From assembly GCA_009741485.1 (NCBI GenBank), contig CM019218.1, positions 38,397,804 to 38,461,803 on the forward strand: 64,000 bases of DNA. The letters are read 5' to 3'. The notes under the pieces are model-generated. The model did not search any database. It was not told the origin of the DNA and saw only the letters and a program-made list of their open reading frames with translations. Each line of letters opens with the position of its first letter. Within the stretch, counting starts at the first letter, position 1. Position numbers and translations under genes: made by a program. Shown in pieces: positions 1 to 11,729 of the stretch. Origin of the DNA: Malurus cyaneus samueli (taxonomy: Eukaryota > Chordata > Aves > Passeriformes > Maluridae).

Positions 1-1453
1 TCCTCCCATCTGTCCATTTATATGACCTGGTACAGTGCATTGCTGGTAGATGCAGGAAGAAATGTGCAGCTCTGTAGTCCATCTGTGTCATGGGCCACAT
101 CCAGTTCTGCAGCTGTTTAGCTGTGAGAAGCTAATAATTTAGAGGCAGGACTGTACATACTTTCTGTGAGATGTTGGCTGCTTCTATAAGAGCCTCAGCC
201 TGCTTTCTGTCACTATGGAGCTCATTGCTGAATAAGCTTTTTTTTTTTTTTTTTTTTTTTTTGTAATGACGAGCATATAATAAAGCACCCATGACCCACT
301 CAAACACGTGAATCTTCAGCTTGGCTCTAAATAACTCTGCAGCTCTTTCATTTTATTAGGGCCCCAAAGTGGGCATTTTGTTGGCCTCTGTGAGGTAGGG
401 AAAATTAGATTGCTTTGCACTGCATGGCTCTTTTATTATAATAAATGCATTGAGGATTGAGCTCTTTAATTAATATCTGGAAAAGAAAGGGAAGGATCTA
501 CTACTGAAGCCCTTGGGCCATCTCAAGGAGAGGGTGAGAGTTAGAATTAGTTGGAGAAAAAGAAGTAAAGCAGCTTTCTGAAAAAAATCCTCCTTAATAC
601 TCATTTTATGTCCAAATACCACGGGAAACGATGTTTTTTCAGTGGAGGAGACATTCCAGGACCATCACAGAGAGCAAATGATAGTGTCATTTAGGTCATA
701 ATCACAATTTTTCTTTCCTGAGTCACTTTCTCTGAAGATTCCCTAAGCAACTGAACAATGACAGTTTGGCCTTCTGCCCTCTGGAAATCTATGTGTAAAG
801 GTTGTGGTTTCCTTTTTCTACCTGGCAAAGTAAGCACTGGAAAATGACAGAGCAAGGTACACAGCAAGGAGGTCAAGAGCCTTTGAAAACAGGGTTCCTC
901 TACCCACTCTCCTACTGTCTGTGACATGAATGCAGTTTTGCCAGTTATTTGTATTTTCAAATTTAAAAAAAAACCCTGAGGTTTTCTTGCTGGACAACCA
1001 GAAAGTTGAACTGGCAACTTTCAGAGTTTCATGCGAAGAGGCTGGGAGGGGGTACAATTGTGACACATAAAGACTTTCTCCCAGGCTGGGTGGCCAGGGC
1101 TGGAATAGGTCTCTTACAGATTGAATACACACAGCTCAAACTAGCAAAAAATTAAGAAAATTAAATACCTCTTAATGAAAACTTTGACAGGCAATACATC
1201 TCTCATAAATATTGAATTTGCATGTAAAATTAAAGTGTAACAAAAGAAAGAACAAAGCTAAGTCTTTAGCAGAATATAACAAATCATATTGTATTCTTGA
1301 AAGAATGTCAAGAACATGTGAATGGTTAAGTACAAAATGAACTCTTTAGTCTCTTTGGCAGCTGTTGCTCATTCTGCCTCCTAATTTGCCAGCTTAAATA
1401 CTTAAAATTTAAGACACCCATCTTTTCACTGGATTGGAAGAATCCACTTAAAA
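1..1453. other. Unique non-coding DNA
   Basis: I see no gene, repeat family or RNA here apart from the T tract at 238-262. Short open frames on the minus strand around 691-1132 overlap each other in different frames, start at arbitrary ATGs and show no domain, signal peptide or splice-site pattern. They look like chance frames. Confidence 0.6.
238..262. repeat. Poly-T tract (25 T)
   Basis: An uninterrupted run of 25 T. Read on the minus strand it would be a poly-A tail, so I looked to its right for a retroposed transcript. There is no AATAAA complement (TTTATT) within about 30 bases and no recognisable coding remnant, so I call it simple low-complexity sequence. Confidence 0.9.
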
Positions 1454-2115
1454 TCATAGAATGTTAAGGGTTAGAGGTGACCCTAAAGATGATCTATTTC
1501 TGTCCCTGCCGCCATGGGCAAGGACACCTCCCACTAGACCAAATTGCTCAACATGTTACCGAACCTGGCTTTGAACACTGCCATGGTTGGGCATCCACAA
1601 CCTCCCTGGCAACCAGTTCCTGTGTCTAAATACTCTCACAGTCAAGAATTTCTTCCTGACATCTAAACTAATCTCTCCTCTGTTAATCTGTACCCATTAC
1701 TCCTTGTCCTATCACTATGGTTTCTGCCAAAAAGGCCCTCTCTGGTTTCCCTGCAGGCCCCCTTCAGAGATACTGGAAGGCTGCTGTGAGGTTTCTGCAA
1801 AACCTTCTCTTTTCCAGGCTGAACAGTCCCAACTTTCTCAGCCTGTCTTTGCAGGGAGGTGCTCCAGTCCTCTGCACAACTTTGTGGCCTCATCTGGACT
1901 TGCTCCAACAGTTCCATGTACTTCTTATCTTGGGGACACACCAGAAGTGATTCAGCACTCCAGGTGGGATCTCACAAGAGCAGAGTAGATGGGGAGAATC
2001 ACCTCCTCTGACCCGCTGGCCACGGTCCTTTGGATGCAGCCCAGGATTCCATTGGCTTTCTGGCTGTGAATGCACACGGCTGGCTCACGGTGCGTTTTTC
2101 ATCACCCACCCTTGG
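1454..2115 (-). mobile_element. CR1 LINE fragment, ORF2 C-terminus plus 3' UTR
   Basis: This is a 5'-truncated, decayed CR1 non-LTR retrotransposon on the minus strand. The plus strand opens with the CR1 3' terminal signature TCATAGAAT at 1454. Read on the minus strand, ORF2 ends at a TAG (plus 1534-1536) right after residues resembling the CR1 end (MAVFKARFGNMLSNLV), leaving an 80-base 3' UTR. Further upstream in the element, in shifting frames, are CR1-like blocks: KANGILGCIQRTVAS, EVILPIYSALVRSHLEC, KLGLFSLEKRRF and SDRTRSNGYRL. These belong to the region after the reverse-transcriptase catalytic core. At least two frameshifts and several stops separate the blocks, so it is inactive. Similarity fades at about 2105-2118, taken as the 5' truncation point. 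CR1 identity comes from recalled family features, not a search. Confidence 0.9.
1534..2110 (-). pseudogene. Broken CR1 ORF2 (C-terminal third of reverse transcriptase protein)
   Basis: This is the coding part of the CR1 copy above. In an intact CR1, ORF2 encodes an endonuclease and reverse transcriptase that copies the element's RNA at a nicked target. Only the tail after the catalytic palm remains here. The catalytic FADD-type motif and the endonuclease are missing because of 5' truncation. The reading frame changes near 1810 and 1930, and there is a stop inside the 'AAFQYL' block. The terminal TAG is preserved, which fixes frame and strand. Confidence 0.85.
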
Positions 2116-2118
2116 GAA

Positions 2119-5100
2119 AGTGGGCTTGCAGCTACACAGTGAAACATGGAGTAAAATGGCACAACAGCTCCTACTTGTCTTTTTTTCCAAACTTGTTCTA
2201 GAGAGGCATAAAAAGAGGCTGGATACACAGGACTGACTTGAAGTAGCATCCTTTGGTAATTAAGATCTGACTGGCTGAATGACTTTGACAAATTTCTGAA
2301 GCAATGAACTGAAAAAAGAGGAGCAGATTCTCTTTTGGCATGTTAATACAAGGCTCTGCTATGAGCAGCTCCAAGGAACCATGTAAATGCAAATGAAGTC
2401 AGAAGATGAGTTTATGAAACAAATACCAAGTTTGTCTTTCATTCTCTTTGCTTTGATCTCTGCTACTAATTAAAAGATAAAAAAATTTTACAGCACATGT
2501 AAGTCCAATTAGATCTTGTAATGAAATCCTCAAGTACTACTGAGGTGGAACTTGCAATAATTAGTTTTGATACATAAATAAATTTTCCAAATGCAATTTT
2601 GTTCTTTTAAGATCGTGTTCCACTTTGAGTTCATAGTGTTTTATTATTTCACTGATGTGTGAGAAGTAGCTTCCAATATTTCTGTTCCCTTGGTTCTTAC
2701 CGCCTCTATGCTAATGCATTAAAAATAACTAGAATTAATGACAACTCTAATAAGTAATTATTCTAGTGGCAATGCTATGAACTGGAATTCTAACTTTAGG
2801 AACAGGTGAAAAATATTCACAGCCCCTTAGTTTCACACCCTCATCCATCCAGAGAAGGACAAAGAAACCAAGGATTATCAAGGCACTGAAGACTTAACAT
2901 AGATTTTACAAGTGAATAGTCAGAAGTCATGGCTGGCTAAGATGCTGTGCTTGAAGTTATGATGAGTTTTGTAAGCAGCTAATAATTTCACAGGCTGCAG
3001 TAAAGGTCGTGTCCTTAGTGAGGTTATTTGAATAAAACTCCAGCTATCTGTCCTACACTCCCTTTTCTGGAAAAGATTTAATGAATTAATGCAGCTGGAG
3101 CTCAAACCATACATAGGTAAAACTTTTTCACTTGCTGCTACACTCCTTTAAGACTTGTTTTCATTTAAACAAAATAAGATAGAGTCTCATAGTTTGTGCT
3201 AGAACAATACACAGAAAGAACAGTCTTGTGGCTAAAAATTGTTGCAAAAAGTGAAGATTATGAAAGTCCCCTTCTCCAAACCACACATCTCTGAGTTGAT
3301 GTAGACCTTCGTGTACAGTGGGTTTTTGGAACATTAGCATGTACCTTCAGAGGCCCAGAGCCTGTCCCCTTTGTGCTGGCAGTTTACCTCATTCAGGTGC
3401 TTAAATCCCTGCTTTGAAGGAGCAGTAAGGGTGTTGTGAAAACAAATCCATGAATATTTATAAGAAACATATGGAAATTCAGATAAAAGTTGATTTAGTA
3501 ATTCTTAAACCACAATGTTTTAGGGTGTTTGTGCCATGGCACTGGGAGCTGAGTGACTGCTCACAAAAGATAGGCAGATGCTAATTACCGTCCCTCATGT
3601 CCGGCTTATCTTCAACAGCCACAGACATTCAAATGACAGGGGCTTTCTGAGTCTTGCAGGATTCAAGGCATAGTATTGCAGTCTGCCTCTTCTAAAATGC
3701 TCTATGCCAGTCTACCTACCTGACTTTTCACCTCAAAAGACTCTTCTCTGATTCCATTCTTGGCTGCTTTATCAGTGTACTTCTCATGCTGCCTTCTTGC
3801 TTTCTTGTGACTGACTGTCTGGGCTAGTAATCTTAGCTCTGTCAAAATAATTTAATGCTGCATCCTTGCTGCTGTGTCCTTGCTGCCACAGAGGGAAACT
3901 CAGGTAAGGCTGGGGCATATACCTTTCATACCTAAGTCTGTGCAGACAGTAGAAGGGGGAAAGGCCAGGCTTATTGCCCCACAACACAATCTGTGTCACA
4001 GACATCGACCTGCAAGGGGCTGGGAGTTGGTGGGCATGGTGGAATAATGTTTCTGTTGATTAAAACATCTTCCTGCTCCAAATACCACAGAAACTCATGC
4101 AAAGGACTTCTCACCTGATTTGCTCTTCATAGATGCTTACAGTTAAATAGAGACAGGCCAAACCACCTCTACCAGGCTACAATATTTGCTCCTATGGTAA
4201 TATTTTCAGCATCATAAATTGTGTATCCAGCCTGATTTACAGTGCCTGCTTTAGCAATCTTGCTAAAAATCTCAGTTTTTGTTTATATGTCTGTCCACAT
4301 AAGGATTACATCAATTTCTACAGCTCTCAGTGGGGATGCACAGACTGGCTTCATTCCATCTAGTCTGGGATGTTTAAGTCAAGCACTTCCACTGTGGATC
4401 AAGGTAGAAAGATATCTGTAATCAAGGGAAAGAAAGAGATGCACCTCCAGAGGATTACTCAGATTTAGCTAGTGAGAGGTTGTTTTGTAGTAACATCCCC
4501 TAGATTAACAGAACATGACAACTAACTGAAGTAACACCTGTAGTCTGGAAGCCTTATAGTGGCATTAACATGGCTCTGTATCCTAAATTTACAGCAAAAG
4601 CACTCTGAAATGTGGTGGGTTTGAATGATACACGCTGTTCATATGCTTCTGTCAAAGTACAGCTGGAGCCAAGCCAATTTGCAATGTTGTTTCAGTACCT
4701 TACAAATAACTGTCAGTCAACTCACAGCTCAAAATACAGCTGATGGCAACTGGCTACAAACTTGTGCTTTTCTCTCTGCTAGCAGACAACAGGTGTTTTT
4801 CACCCCGTGGCTATTTAGACAGTGAAGGTATCAGCCGCTCTATGGGATGCTCCTTTATGTAATTTGCAATAAATTAGTGAAAACAAAAGAAAAGGCTTGT
4901 GATCACTCTCAGCAATCATGACCATAATAAAAGATCTTTTACAAGATGAATAAATCAAAATGTTATTTCTTAGATGGCAAAATGAATGTCTGAGTATCAA
5001 GGATACTAAATCTCACAAAAAAACATGTGCTAAGGACAGGTTACAGACTACCATTTCTAAGGATGAGAGCTTAATTATCTCAAGAATCATGGGGAATCTG

Positions 5101-6540
5101 AATATTCATTGTCTGTCATCCTCAATGAATCATTTTAATTCAGCAAAAAAAGGTGAAATGCCTTTTTCAAAACATCTGTCAGGAGCCGGGCAGGAGAGCA
5201 ATCCAAGGTGTCTGGTCACAGTGTTTGTTAGAAAGTCTGTAAAATAAGCCAGTGTTTGTGTGCACACAGAAGCAGCCCATCAGCATCTACTCAGTCCATG
5301 CACAGCCCTGGCAGTCAACAGGGACACAGAGGGGCATTGTGACCCCCAATCTGCCAAACCAGTGCAGGGCATTCTTCAGCTTGAACGAGGAGGCACACCA
5401 GCAGTGATATTTCCAGTAATCCCAAAAAGGAAAAGAGAGCTGGATGATAATATTCCAGAGCAGCAATATTTATTTTAACTTTTTAAAATGCTCAGACCTG
5501 TAGTGACACACAGCTTCCCTGAGTTTATCCCTCCCTAGCCAGGCTTTTAGAGAATGACAAGATGGGCAACAGAAAGCATCAAGAACAGCAGTATGTTCAG
5601 CTCTCATGTGACGGTGGCACCCAGACTCACTCAACAATGACAAAACGTCCAGTTCATGCTCCATTTCCCCATGTCCTTGGCAGGTCTCTGTGGACACTGT
5701 CCTGTGGCAGAGCTGGGTGTCACACCTCTACCCAACAACAATGTGCTGTGCTGCCTTGTCCCCTTGGTCAAATAATGAGTGAATTTAAACAGGAATGGAG
5801 ATGCTAATAGGCAGAGAAAATAAGGTTTTCTTCTTCACACAAAGCTCTCCCTTCTCCTTCATCCCAAAGATTTCCTCAAACCTGCAAACATGCTTTTAAT
5901 TGAAAAGTTTGAACCATCAATCAAATAAAAAAGCTTGCCACATTCTGCACTGCCTACCACCTGCTCATGAGGAAAAAATAGAAAGCACCAAAGGAGCATA
6001 TGAATTGAATTGTAGTGAAAATTTACTCAGTCAATCTTTTGGGACCAATTCTTGTCTCTCAAAACTGATTTCACTGCACCATTTGTCTTGGTAATAAAAC
6101 CAGAAGTGTTTTCTTCCTTCTGGGAATTGAAATGCCTCTTTCTCTAACCTGCACAACATCGGAAAACATTGGGGCTCTATTACCTACTGAACAAAGTCCA
6201 AGCCATTAAAACCTTTCTATTCTCCACTGTGGCCCACTTTAAGGTACCCTCTGTTCTGAACAGAAAAGACAGCTGTTGAGCCCAATAAAGCATTCCTTCA
6301 GAGATGCTCAGTCAAATGCATGCCAGAACTAGCCTGCCCTACTGTCCAGTGAAAAGAGAAGATTGTGATAGACCATGAAATAGTAGTCTTTACACAGGAT
6401 TTGAACAGCACAGATCTTAAACGCTGCTGATGTTTTACTCTGTTTCTGAAGAAAAAGTGATTTCTTGTAGCTGAAGCCTTTAATAGGAAATGTAATCCTG
6501 AAGCTGCAGACTTTTGTTGTAGACACTGAGAATGAGGCAT
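2119..6540. other. Unique non-coding DNA with one CNE-like patch
   Basis: No gene, RNA or recognised repeat. The segment at 2706-2765 is rich in homeodomain/POU-like cores (ATGCTAAT, ATTAAAAATAA, GAATTAATGA, TAATTATT) and could be a conserved non-coding element. The short GC-richer stretch 5170-5440 gives overlapping small frames but no domain. A 12-base palindrome of alternating purine-pyrimidine lies at 5257-5268. Confidence 0.55.
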
Positions 6541-6886
6541 TAGAAACATAGAACCACAGAAAGGTTTGAATTGGAAGTGACTTTAAATCTGACCTAGTTC
6601 CAACATCCTGGATATCGTCAGGGACACCTTCCATGAGACCAGGTTGTTCAGGACCCTATCCAGCCTACCCTTGAACACCTGGAGGGATGGGGCATCCACA
6701 GCTGATGTGGGCAACCTGTTCCAATGTCTCACCAACTTCACAGTGCAAAATTTCCTCCTTACAACCAATCTAAACTTGCCCTCTTTTAGTTTAAAGCCAT
6801 CCCCCCTTGCCCTATCACTACATGACCTTGTAAAAAGTGCCTTTTTGGTTTTTTTGTGGGCTCCCTTTGGGTACTGGAAGGCAAGT
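6541..6886 (-). mobile_element. CR1 LINE fragment, short 3' end
   Basis: A 5'-truncated CR1 of about 345 bases on the minus strand. The 3' end is at the left (CATAGAACCACAGAA, a diverged CR1 tail). The minus-strand frame keeps long recognisable parts of the ORF2 C-terminus: RLVVRRKFCTVK, LVRHWNRLP and APSLQVFKGRLDRVL, the usual CR1 'F.RVV.HWNRLP…PSLEVFK.RLD' pattern. The copy stops around 6886, where CR1 would continue into the 'LFSLEKRRL' block. It belongs to the same broad CR1 type as the copy at 1454-2115. Confidence 0.92.
6583..6800 (-). pseudogene. CR1 ORF2 C-terminal remnant with lost stop
   Basis: The last roughly 55 codons of CR1 ORF2 are still open in one frame. Where the copy at 1454-2115 has TAG after 'NLV', this copy reads TCA (serine; plus 6634-6636), so the frame runs on into the former 3' UTR to about 6583. 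The frame has no start of its own and no catalytic residues, so it is not expected to make a functional protein. Confidence 0.8.
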
Positions 6887-9800
6887 TAAAGCCTGGTGTG
6901 CAGGCAGGTGACACTGCAGTTAGCTCTCCGCTACCAGGATTTTTGCAAAGACATATCTATAACACGTTTGTATTGATCTTTGAAGTACAAGAAAACCCTT
7001 CTGACAAGAACCAGGCTTTCTTCCTGTCTTAAATATTCCTCACAAAGGATCTGTTCCCTTACATCCTTGGTATCATTTCTTGCCTTTTCTTGATCCTTCT
7101 TTCAAGTCTTATTCTAGAAGATTGATTTTTCTGTACTGTGCATGGGAAATCCTCACATGTCCACTCTACACGAGCCCCTAGTCCAAGCAATTTCTCACCT
7201 GCCTCTACTGTGATCTATGGGAACAATATATATTGATTAGTGGCTGGACATGAAACTGTGCAAGGCTGAAGGACGCTTCTTTTATTGAGAACCAATTCCC
7301 TGCTTGCTCCATTTTCCTGTTATGAGCTCCAGAAGCTGAGATTAATGGCAGCTGTTCCACTTGTTTAAACAGCTGATGTCTCAGGCCTAGATCCCACCTG
7401 GGGCTCCCGTCTGGACAATAACAACAGACCATTTCAGAGCTAAGCAAAAAAAAAAAACCAAACAAAAAACACTGTAAAAACCAGCAAAGTTTTAGCTTCC
7501 AGCTTGGCAAAGAAAAGAATTTCTTCAGGAGCAGGAAATCATTTGAAGGAAAGAAAATGAGAACCACTGTGGGCAGCCATAGAATTTTTACTGCAGTCCA
7601 TTACTATTGAATTTTCATAGGCACAGTTTGCAAAATGCAGATATTGCTGGGGTGAGATGCAGCTGTTGGATATGAAGAGACACAATTGCCATAACTGTAT
7701 GATGGATGTGTTCACAGTGAATGAAATGTAGAAAATGACAGGGTCAATGATAATAAATGTGTAGATATAGAGGAAAAACTGGAAGAATGTAACAAAAAGA
7801 ATAGGAAAAATCATATGGAGCTATTTTGGGCACCCACAGCAAGTGTTTATGACACAGAGAATAAAGAGGATATAGACAGCAGAGCAGCAAAGCTGGACCA
7901 TGGATTAAAACCAGTGCTTTAAAGGGAGGTAACCTAGGAGCAAACCTGTCAGTTCCAGCTCTGCACCAAAAGACCCGGATGAAGATATATATGGCCAAAA
8001 AAAAAATGTAGGTTGCTTTGCTGCTTCTTTGGCTCCAAGAGAAAGAGGCTGGTAACATTAATGAAAGATAGAGAGATTGTGTTGCTGCTTCATGTGCTAC
8101 AGTTATTCTTTGTTTAGAGGATTTTAGATTCCAAGATTCTTGTTCTGATATGTTTTACCAGTGCAAAATAAATTTATTGGAAAAAGTGGTCAAGAATAAT
8201 AGCTAGACAAAAGGACTACTTGAAATACTCCTATAGACAAGTATTAAGAGTTTGTTGCTTTCTACTCTTTTAAAACCTCTATAGACAGGTAAATTGTTTT
8301 TTCACTATAACATATATATTCTTTAGTGCAAAATCTCACAATTAACTCTCAGGTACAATCAGACAAATAAGAAATAAGAATCATGCAGCCACCAAGCCTT
8401 CCAATTATGTTTTCTTTCTTCATTCCACATGAAAAATATCAGTTGAGCCTTGAATTACACTGCATACCAGTTACATCCTGTAGCTGCCATTAACTTGCAG
8501 AGATGGAGGAATTTGGAGGGTGTTATTTGGCCGCCATTTGTTTGACTAAGAAACAAAAAGTAAATACTCAGCCCTCTACCCCTGCCATCACCACTCTATC
8601 TCCATCTGTCATCCACACAGGCTCTTAGTGATTAAATTTATAAGCATTTTCAGACACATTGAGTGAGTACTGCTGAATCAGGAGAACTACAGTCTGGTCT
8701 CAGCAATGAGTTAATATTTCAAGCCTCATGTTAGTAAAAGGACTTTTACAGCTCCTTGATAAAAACCCAACTGTTATTTTCAGAGAACTTGAGCCTGAGG
8801 ACACGTCTTAAGTCCCAGTTTCTGCACTCAGAGACTTTGGGGAGGAAGGATGAAGAAAATACTATTTATCTGTGGTAACTTGGTTTGCCTCCTTTCCTTG
8901 TTTTGGGCAAAGAAAATCTACTAAACCTCACCAATGGGATGAGGAGCCATTGGGCTGGCTTGGCATAGCCACTCTGAGGTGTTCAAAAGGACAAACAAAA
9001 AAGTCTGGAGGGGGCTTACTCTTCAAGGCAGTTTGGCCTCAGTGAGCTGCTGAGCAGCTTGGCTGAGCTGCTGCTGCTGCTGTGATGGAACCAGATGCTC
9101 TTCTCTGCTGACCTGATTGCACCGCTCTGCAGTGATGGTCCAAAATAACAGAGTGCTATTCTTGATATTGACAACTTGATAAAGGCTGCCTTTGCCTGGA
9201 CTGCATGGGAGGTAAATAAAGATGGGAACTTGAAAATTTTGTAGTTTTTATTGCTATATCAAAGAAAACCCTGGCTTTTGAGCTTACCTCATACTGTTGC
9301 TTTGGGCTTTTGTGTAACTATCAGGCTTCCCTGTGCATCCTGATGAATCAAAGAGGTCACCATGTAAAAGACAAGTAATGCATCCTTAAAGGCTGAAATT
9401 TTAAGGTGTCAGATAAAGGGTTTTAAGAGAGAAGATGGTGGCAAGTTGCATAAACTCCACATGTATTCTGCTGAGAAACAGCTTGACAGCAATTTCAGGT
9501 AAAGGAATCCTGACTCCAAGTTGAGATTATATGAAATAAAGCTCCATTGATCCCTCCTGAACTGTCTCACTAAATCTAGTTTGACTCTGCAGATAGCACT
9601 CTTCAAAGAGCTCCTGATAAAATGGAGACTCAACCTCCAATGTAAGTCTTTAGCCACTCCTTTCCTTTTGCAAACAACACAAAAATGTCAGAGTGGTTTT
9701 ACTGACCTCAATAAATGCTTGCAGGCAAGCAGAGATGATCCCAGACACTGCCAATAGGAGGCCATTAAGATTGATGTTGTTTCCAGAGTCTGTCAGCTGG

Positions 9801-11682
9801 GAGAACTTTTGCAGTTTTACAGTCTGGTGGTAAGCTTGAGTCTGGTGGTCAGGCAAGAGACCAGTGCCAGGTGAAGTTTGGGGGGAAACCCAGGAGATTG
9901 TCTTCCGCTGTTCCATGGCTGGTAAGGGCCAAGCCATACTCGACAGTCAGCTCCCACACAGGCAGGTGGGATAGTGATTGGAAAAAAGCAAAGTGGAGAC
10001 GCTGCAGAGACATAGTAGCAGCCAGTAGAGTTTGCTTGCTGTGTGGGTGAGAACACATTCTGCCCCAAGATGGATTTTTAGGAGCAGCAGTGATTCTTTG
10101 CATGCCAAAATGCTTTTCTTTCTTTAGAGTCCTGAGAGGCAAATTTATCTCCAACATGAGTCAATGGATTTTCACAAGAGCTGAATAAACTCCACTCTCT
10201 CTTGTAAGAGGAATAAAATTTTTTTCAGCAGCTAGGAAAAAAGATAGCTTTGAAATCAAGGTCACAGATGGTATATTGCTTCTGAGTGGCAGATACAAGT
10301 GTCTTTACCCTCTCTCTCCAACAGTTTCCCCTGAGGACACTCAAGGTGTAGGGCTCCCTTATATTAAAGGAACCTTCCCCTGGTAGGCAATGGGGTGGCA
10401 GAACAGCCTGCACATGCTGGTCAGGTGAGGGCTAGGGGACATTTGGCTGCTGTGCAACTGCAAATTCTCACAGGAATTTAAGAGACAAGCAGGCTATGGG
10501 AGTGAGGTACTCAGCGCATTCTGGCTGTGCTCCTTCTGATGATGGAGACAGAATCTTATTGCATTTATTACTTGCTCAGTTTCCTGGGGCTTGCTTTCAA
10601 AGCCTCCACAGGTAAACTTTGCTTTTTTGGTATGTTTCTAGCACTGCCCTCTCATTTTGGATTTTCTACTGTACTTCACAAAGATTTACAGAAGGTAGAT
10701 GGAGCAGAAGTTGAGAAAACAGGATGCTCACTCACATCTATTTGTGAGAAGAAGTCTGACCTCAGCAGGAGAGCAATGACTTCTGTGGAGGGATGAAGGT
10801 TGATGCTTCAGAAGCCTCAGACTATTTTAAGTTTTCCATCCCAAGGACAGGAATCCCCAGTGCAGGTAGACTCTCTCCCTGAAATTGCTAGACCAACAAA
10901 ATAGGCACACTTGAAGGATGTGAAGGAATTTTGACCAATGCTATATAAAGTCAGATTCTGTTTCAGTTACAACAGCAAAAACTGAATAGGAATTCTGATG
11001 CCAGTGACATAATTTTGGATTTGTTTCTGAACACTGAGCAAACCTCTGGTCCTCAGTCCTGCCTCCTTTATGTTCACAAAAACCTTCTATTGAGAGTGTG
11101 CATTAGTTTGTATTTCTCCTTTCATCTTTCTTTCAGCCTGTAAAATATCAGACTCTCAGTAGATTTTAGAAGCAGTAGTCAAGAAACGGATCCAAAGAAG
11201 ATGTAGAACTCAAAGGATGATTTTGTATATACAAATCTCAGCATACAAATGTTAGTGAACATGGTGAATATATTTTCCAACTTTATTTCAAAGGCTTCCA
11301 GTACTCTGAGGAAAGCTGGCTTTGGTCATTCCTTCCTTCTTACATTGTATTCCCTTGCTATCCTTTGAAATGCTTCTCTGTTTCACAGGAGCTTTTCTCA
11401 GTCTAAGACATTGTCTTTGCATCTTTGAACAGAGCACGGACAAAGTAGAAACAATTGCTGCTGCTTCTTTTGGTACCAGAGTGAAACTTACTTTGCAAGC
11501 AACTGCACTTGCTACCCAGACTGTGGGTTTGACAGTCCTGAGAAGTGAAGTTTCCTGTGGAGCAGAGTTCTGCATTGAAAAGCAGTGACTCTTCAGAAAT
11601 ATGGAAAGAAAGCTTTCCCAGAGAGACTTTATCTTTCTGCATCTCATCTTTCAGGGAACTCCAGCTATTTAGTGTTTCATCC

Positions 11683-11688
<6 letters not shown>
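6887..11688. other. Unique non-coding DNA
   Basis: No gene or recognised repeat family. There is an A-rich patch at 7446-7469 and the CTG run at 9068-9082. A short local duplication of AGTCTGGTGGT lies near 9824-9850. Minus-strand open frames between 9650 and 10157 overlap in different frames and contain no domain I recognise. Frames on both strands at 11288-11650 are likewise mutually overlapping and unremarkable. Confidence 0.55.
9068..9082. repeat. Short (CTG)5 microsatellite
   Basis: Five tandem CTG units inside unique sequence. It is short and not in a supported coding frame. Confidence 0.85.

Positions 11689-11728
<40 letters not shown>
11689..11728. repeat. Poly-T tract (40 T)
   Basis: An uninterrupted run of 40 T, the longest homopolymer in the window. 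The sequence to its right has no TTTATT within 30 bases and no coding remnant, so a processed pseudogene on the minus strand is not supported. Tract length is likely to vary between individuals and be error-prone in sequencing. Confidence 0.9.

Positions 11729-11729
<1 letters not shown>

Noticed and set aside
691..1132. Overlapping minus-strand open frames of about 100 codons
   Set aside because: Two frames overlap out of phase. Neither has a recognisable domain, start context or splice pattern. Expected by chance.
1587..1988. Plus-strand 133-codon open frame
   Set aside because: It is antisense to the CR1 ORF2 remnant at 1534-2110. The minus-strand CR1 residues explain the sequence.
6644..6889. 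Plus-strand open frame of about 80 codons
   Set aside because: It is the antisense shadow of the CR1 ORF2 C-terminus.
9650..10157. Three overlapping minus-strand frames of 83-102 codons
   Set aside because: They are in different frames, with no domain and no shared start. Most likely chance frames in a GC-richer patch.
11689..11728. Poly-T tract as the tail of a minus-strand processed pseudogene
   Set aside because: There is no TTTATT (AATAAA complement) next to the tract and no coding remnant to its right. The same holds for the tracts at 238-262 and 33514-33548.
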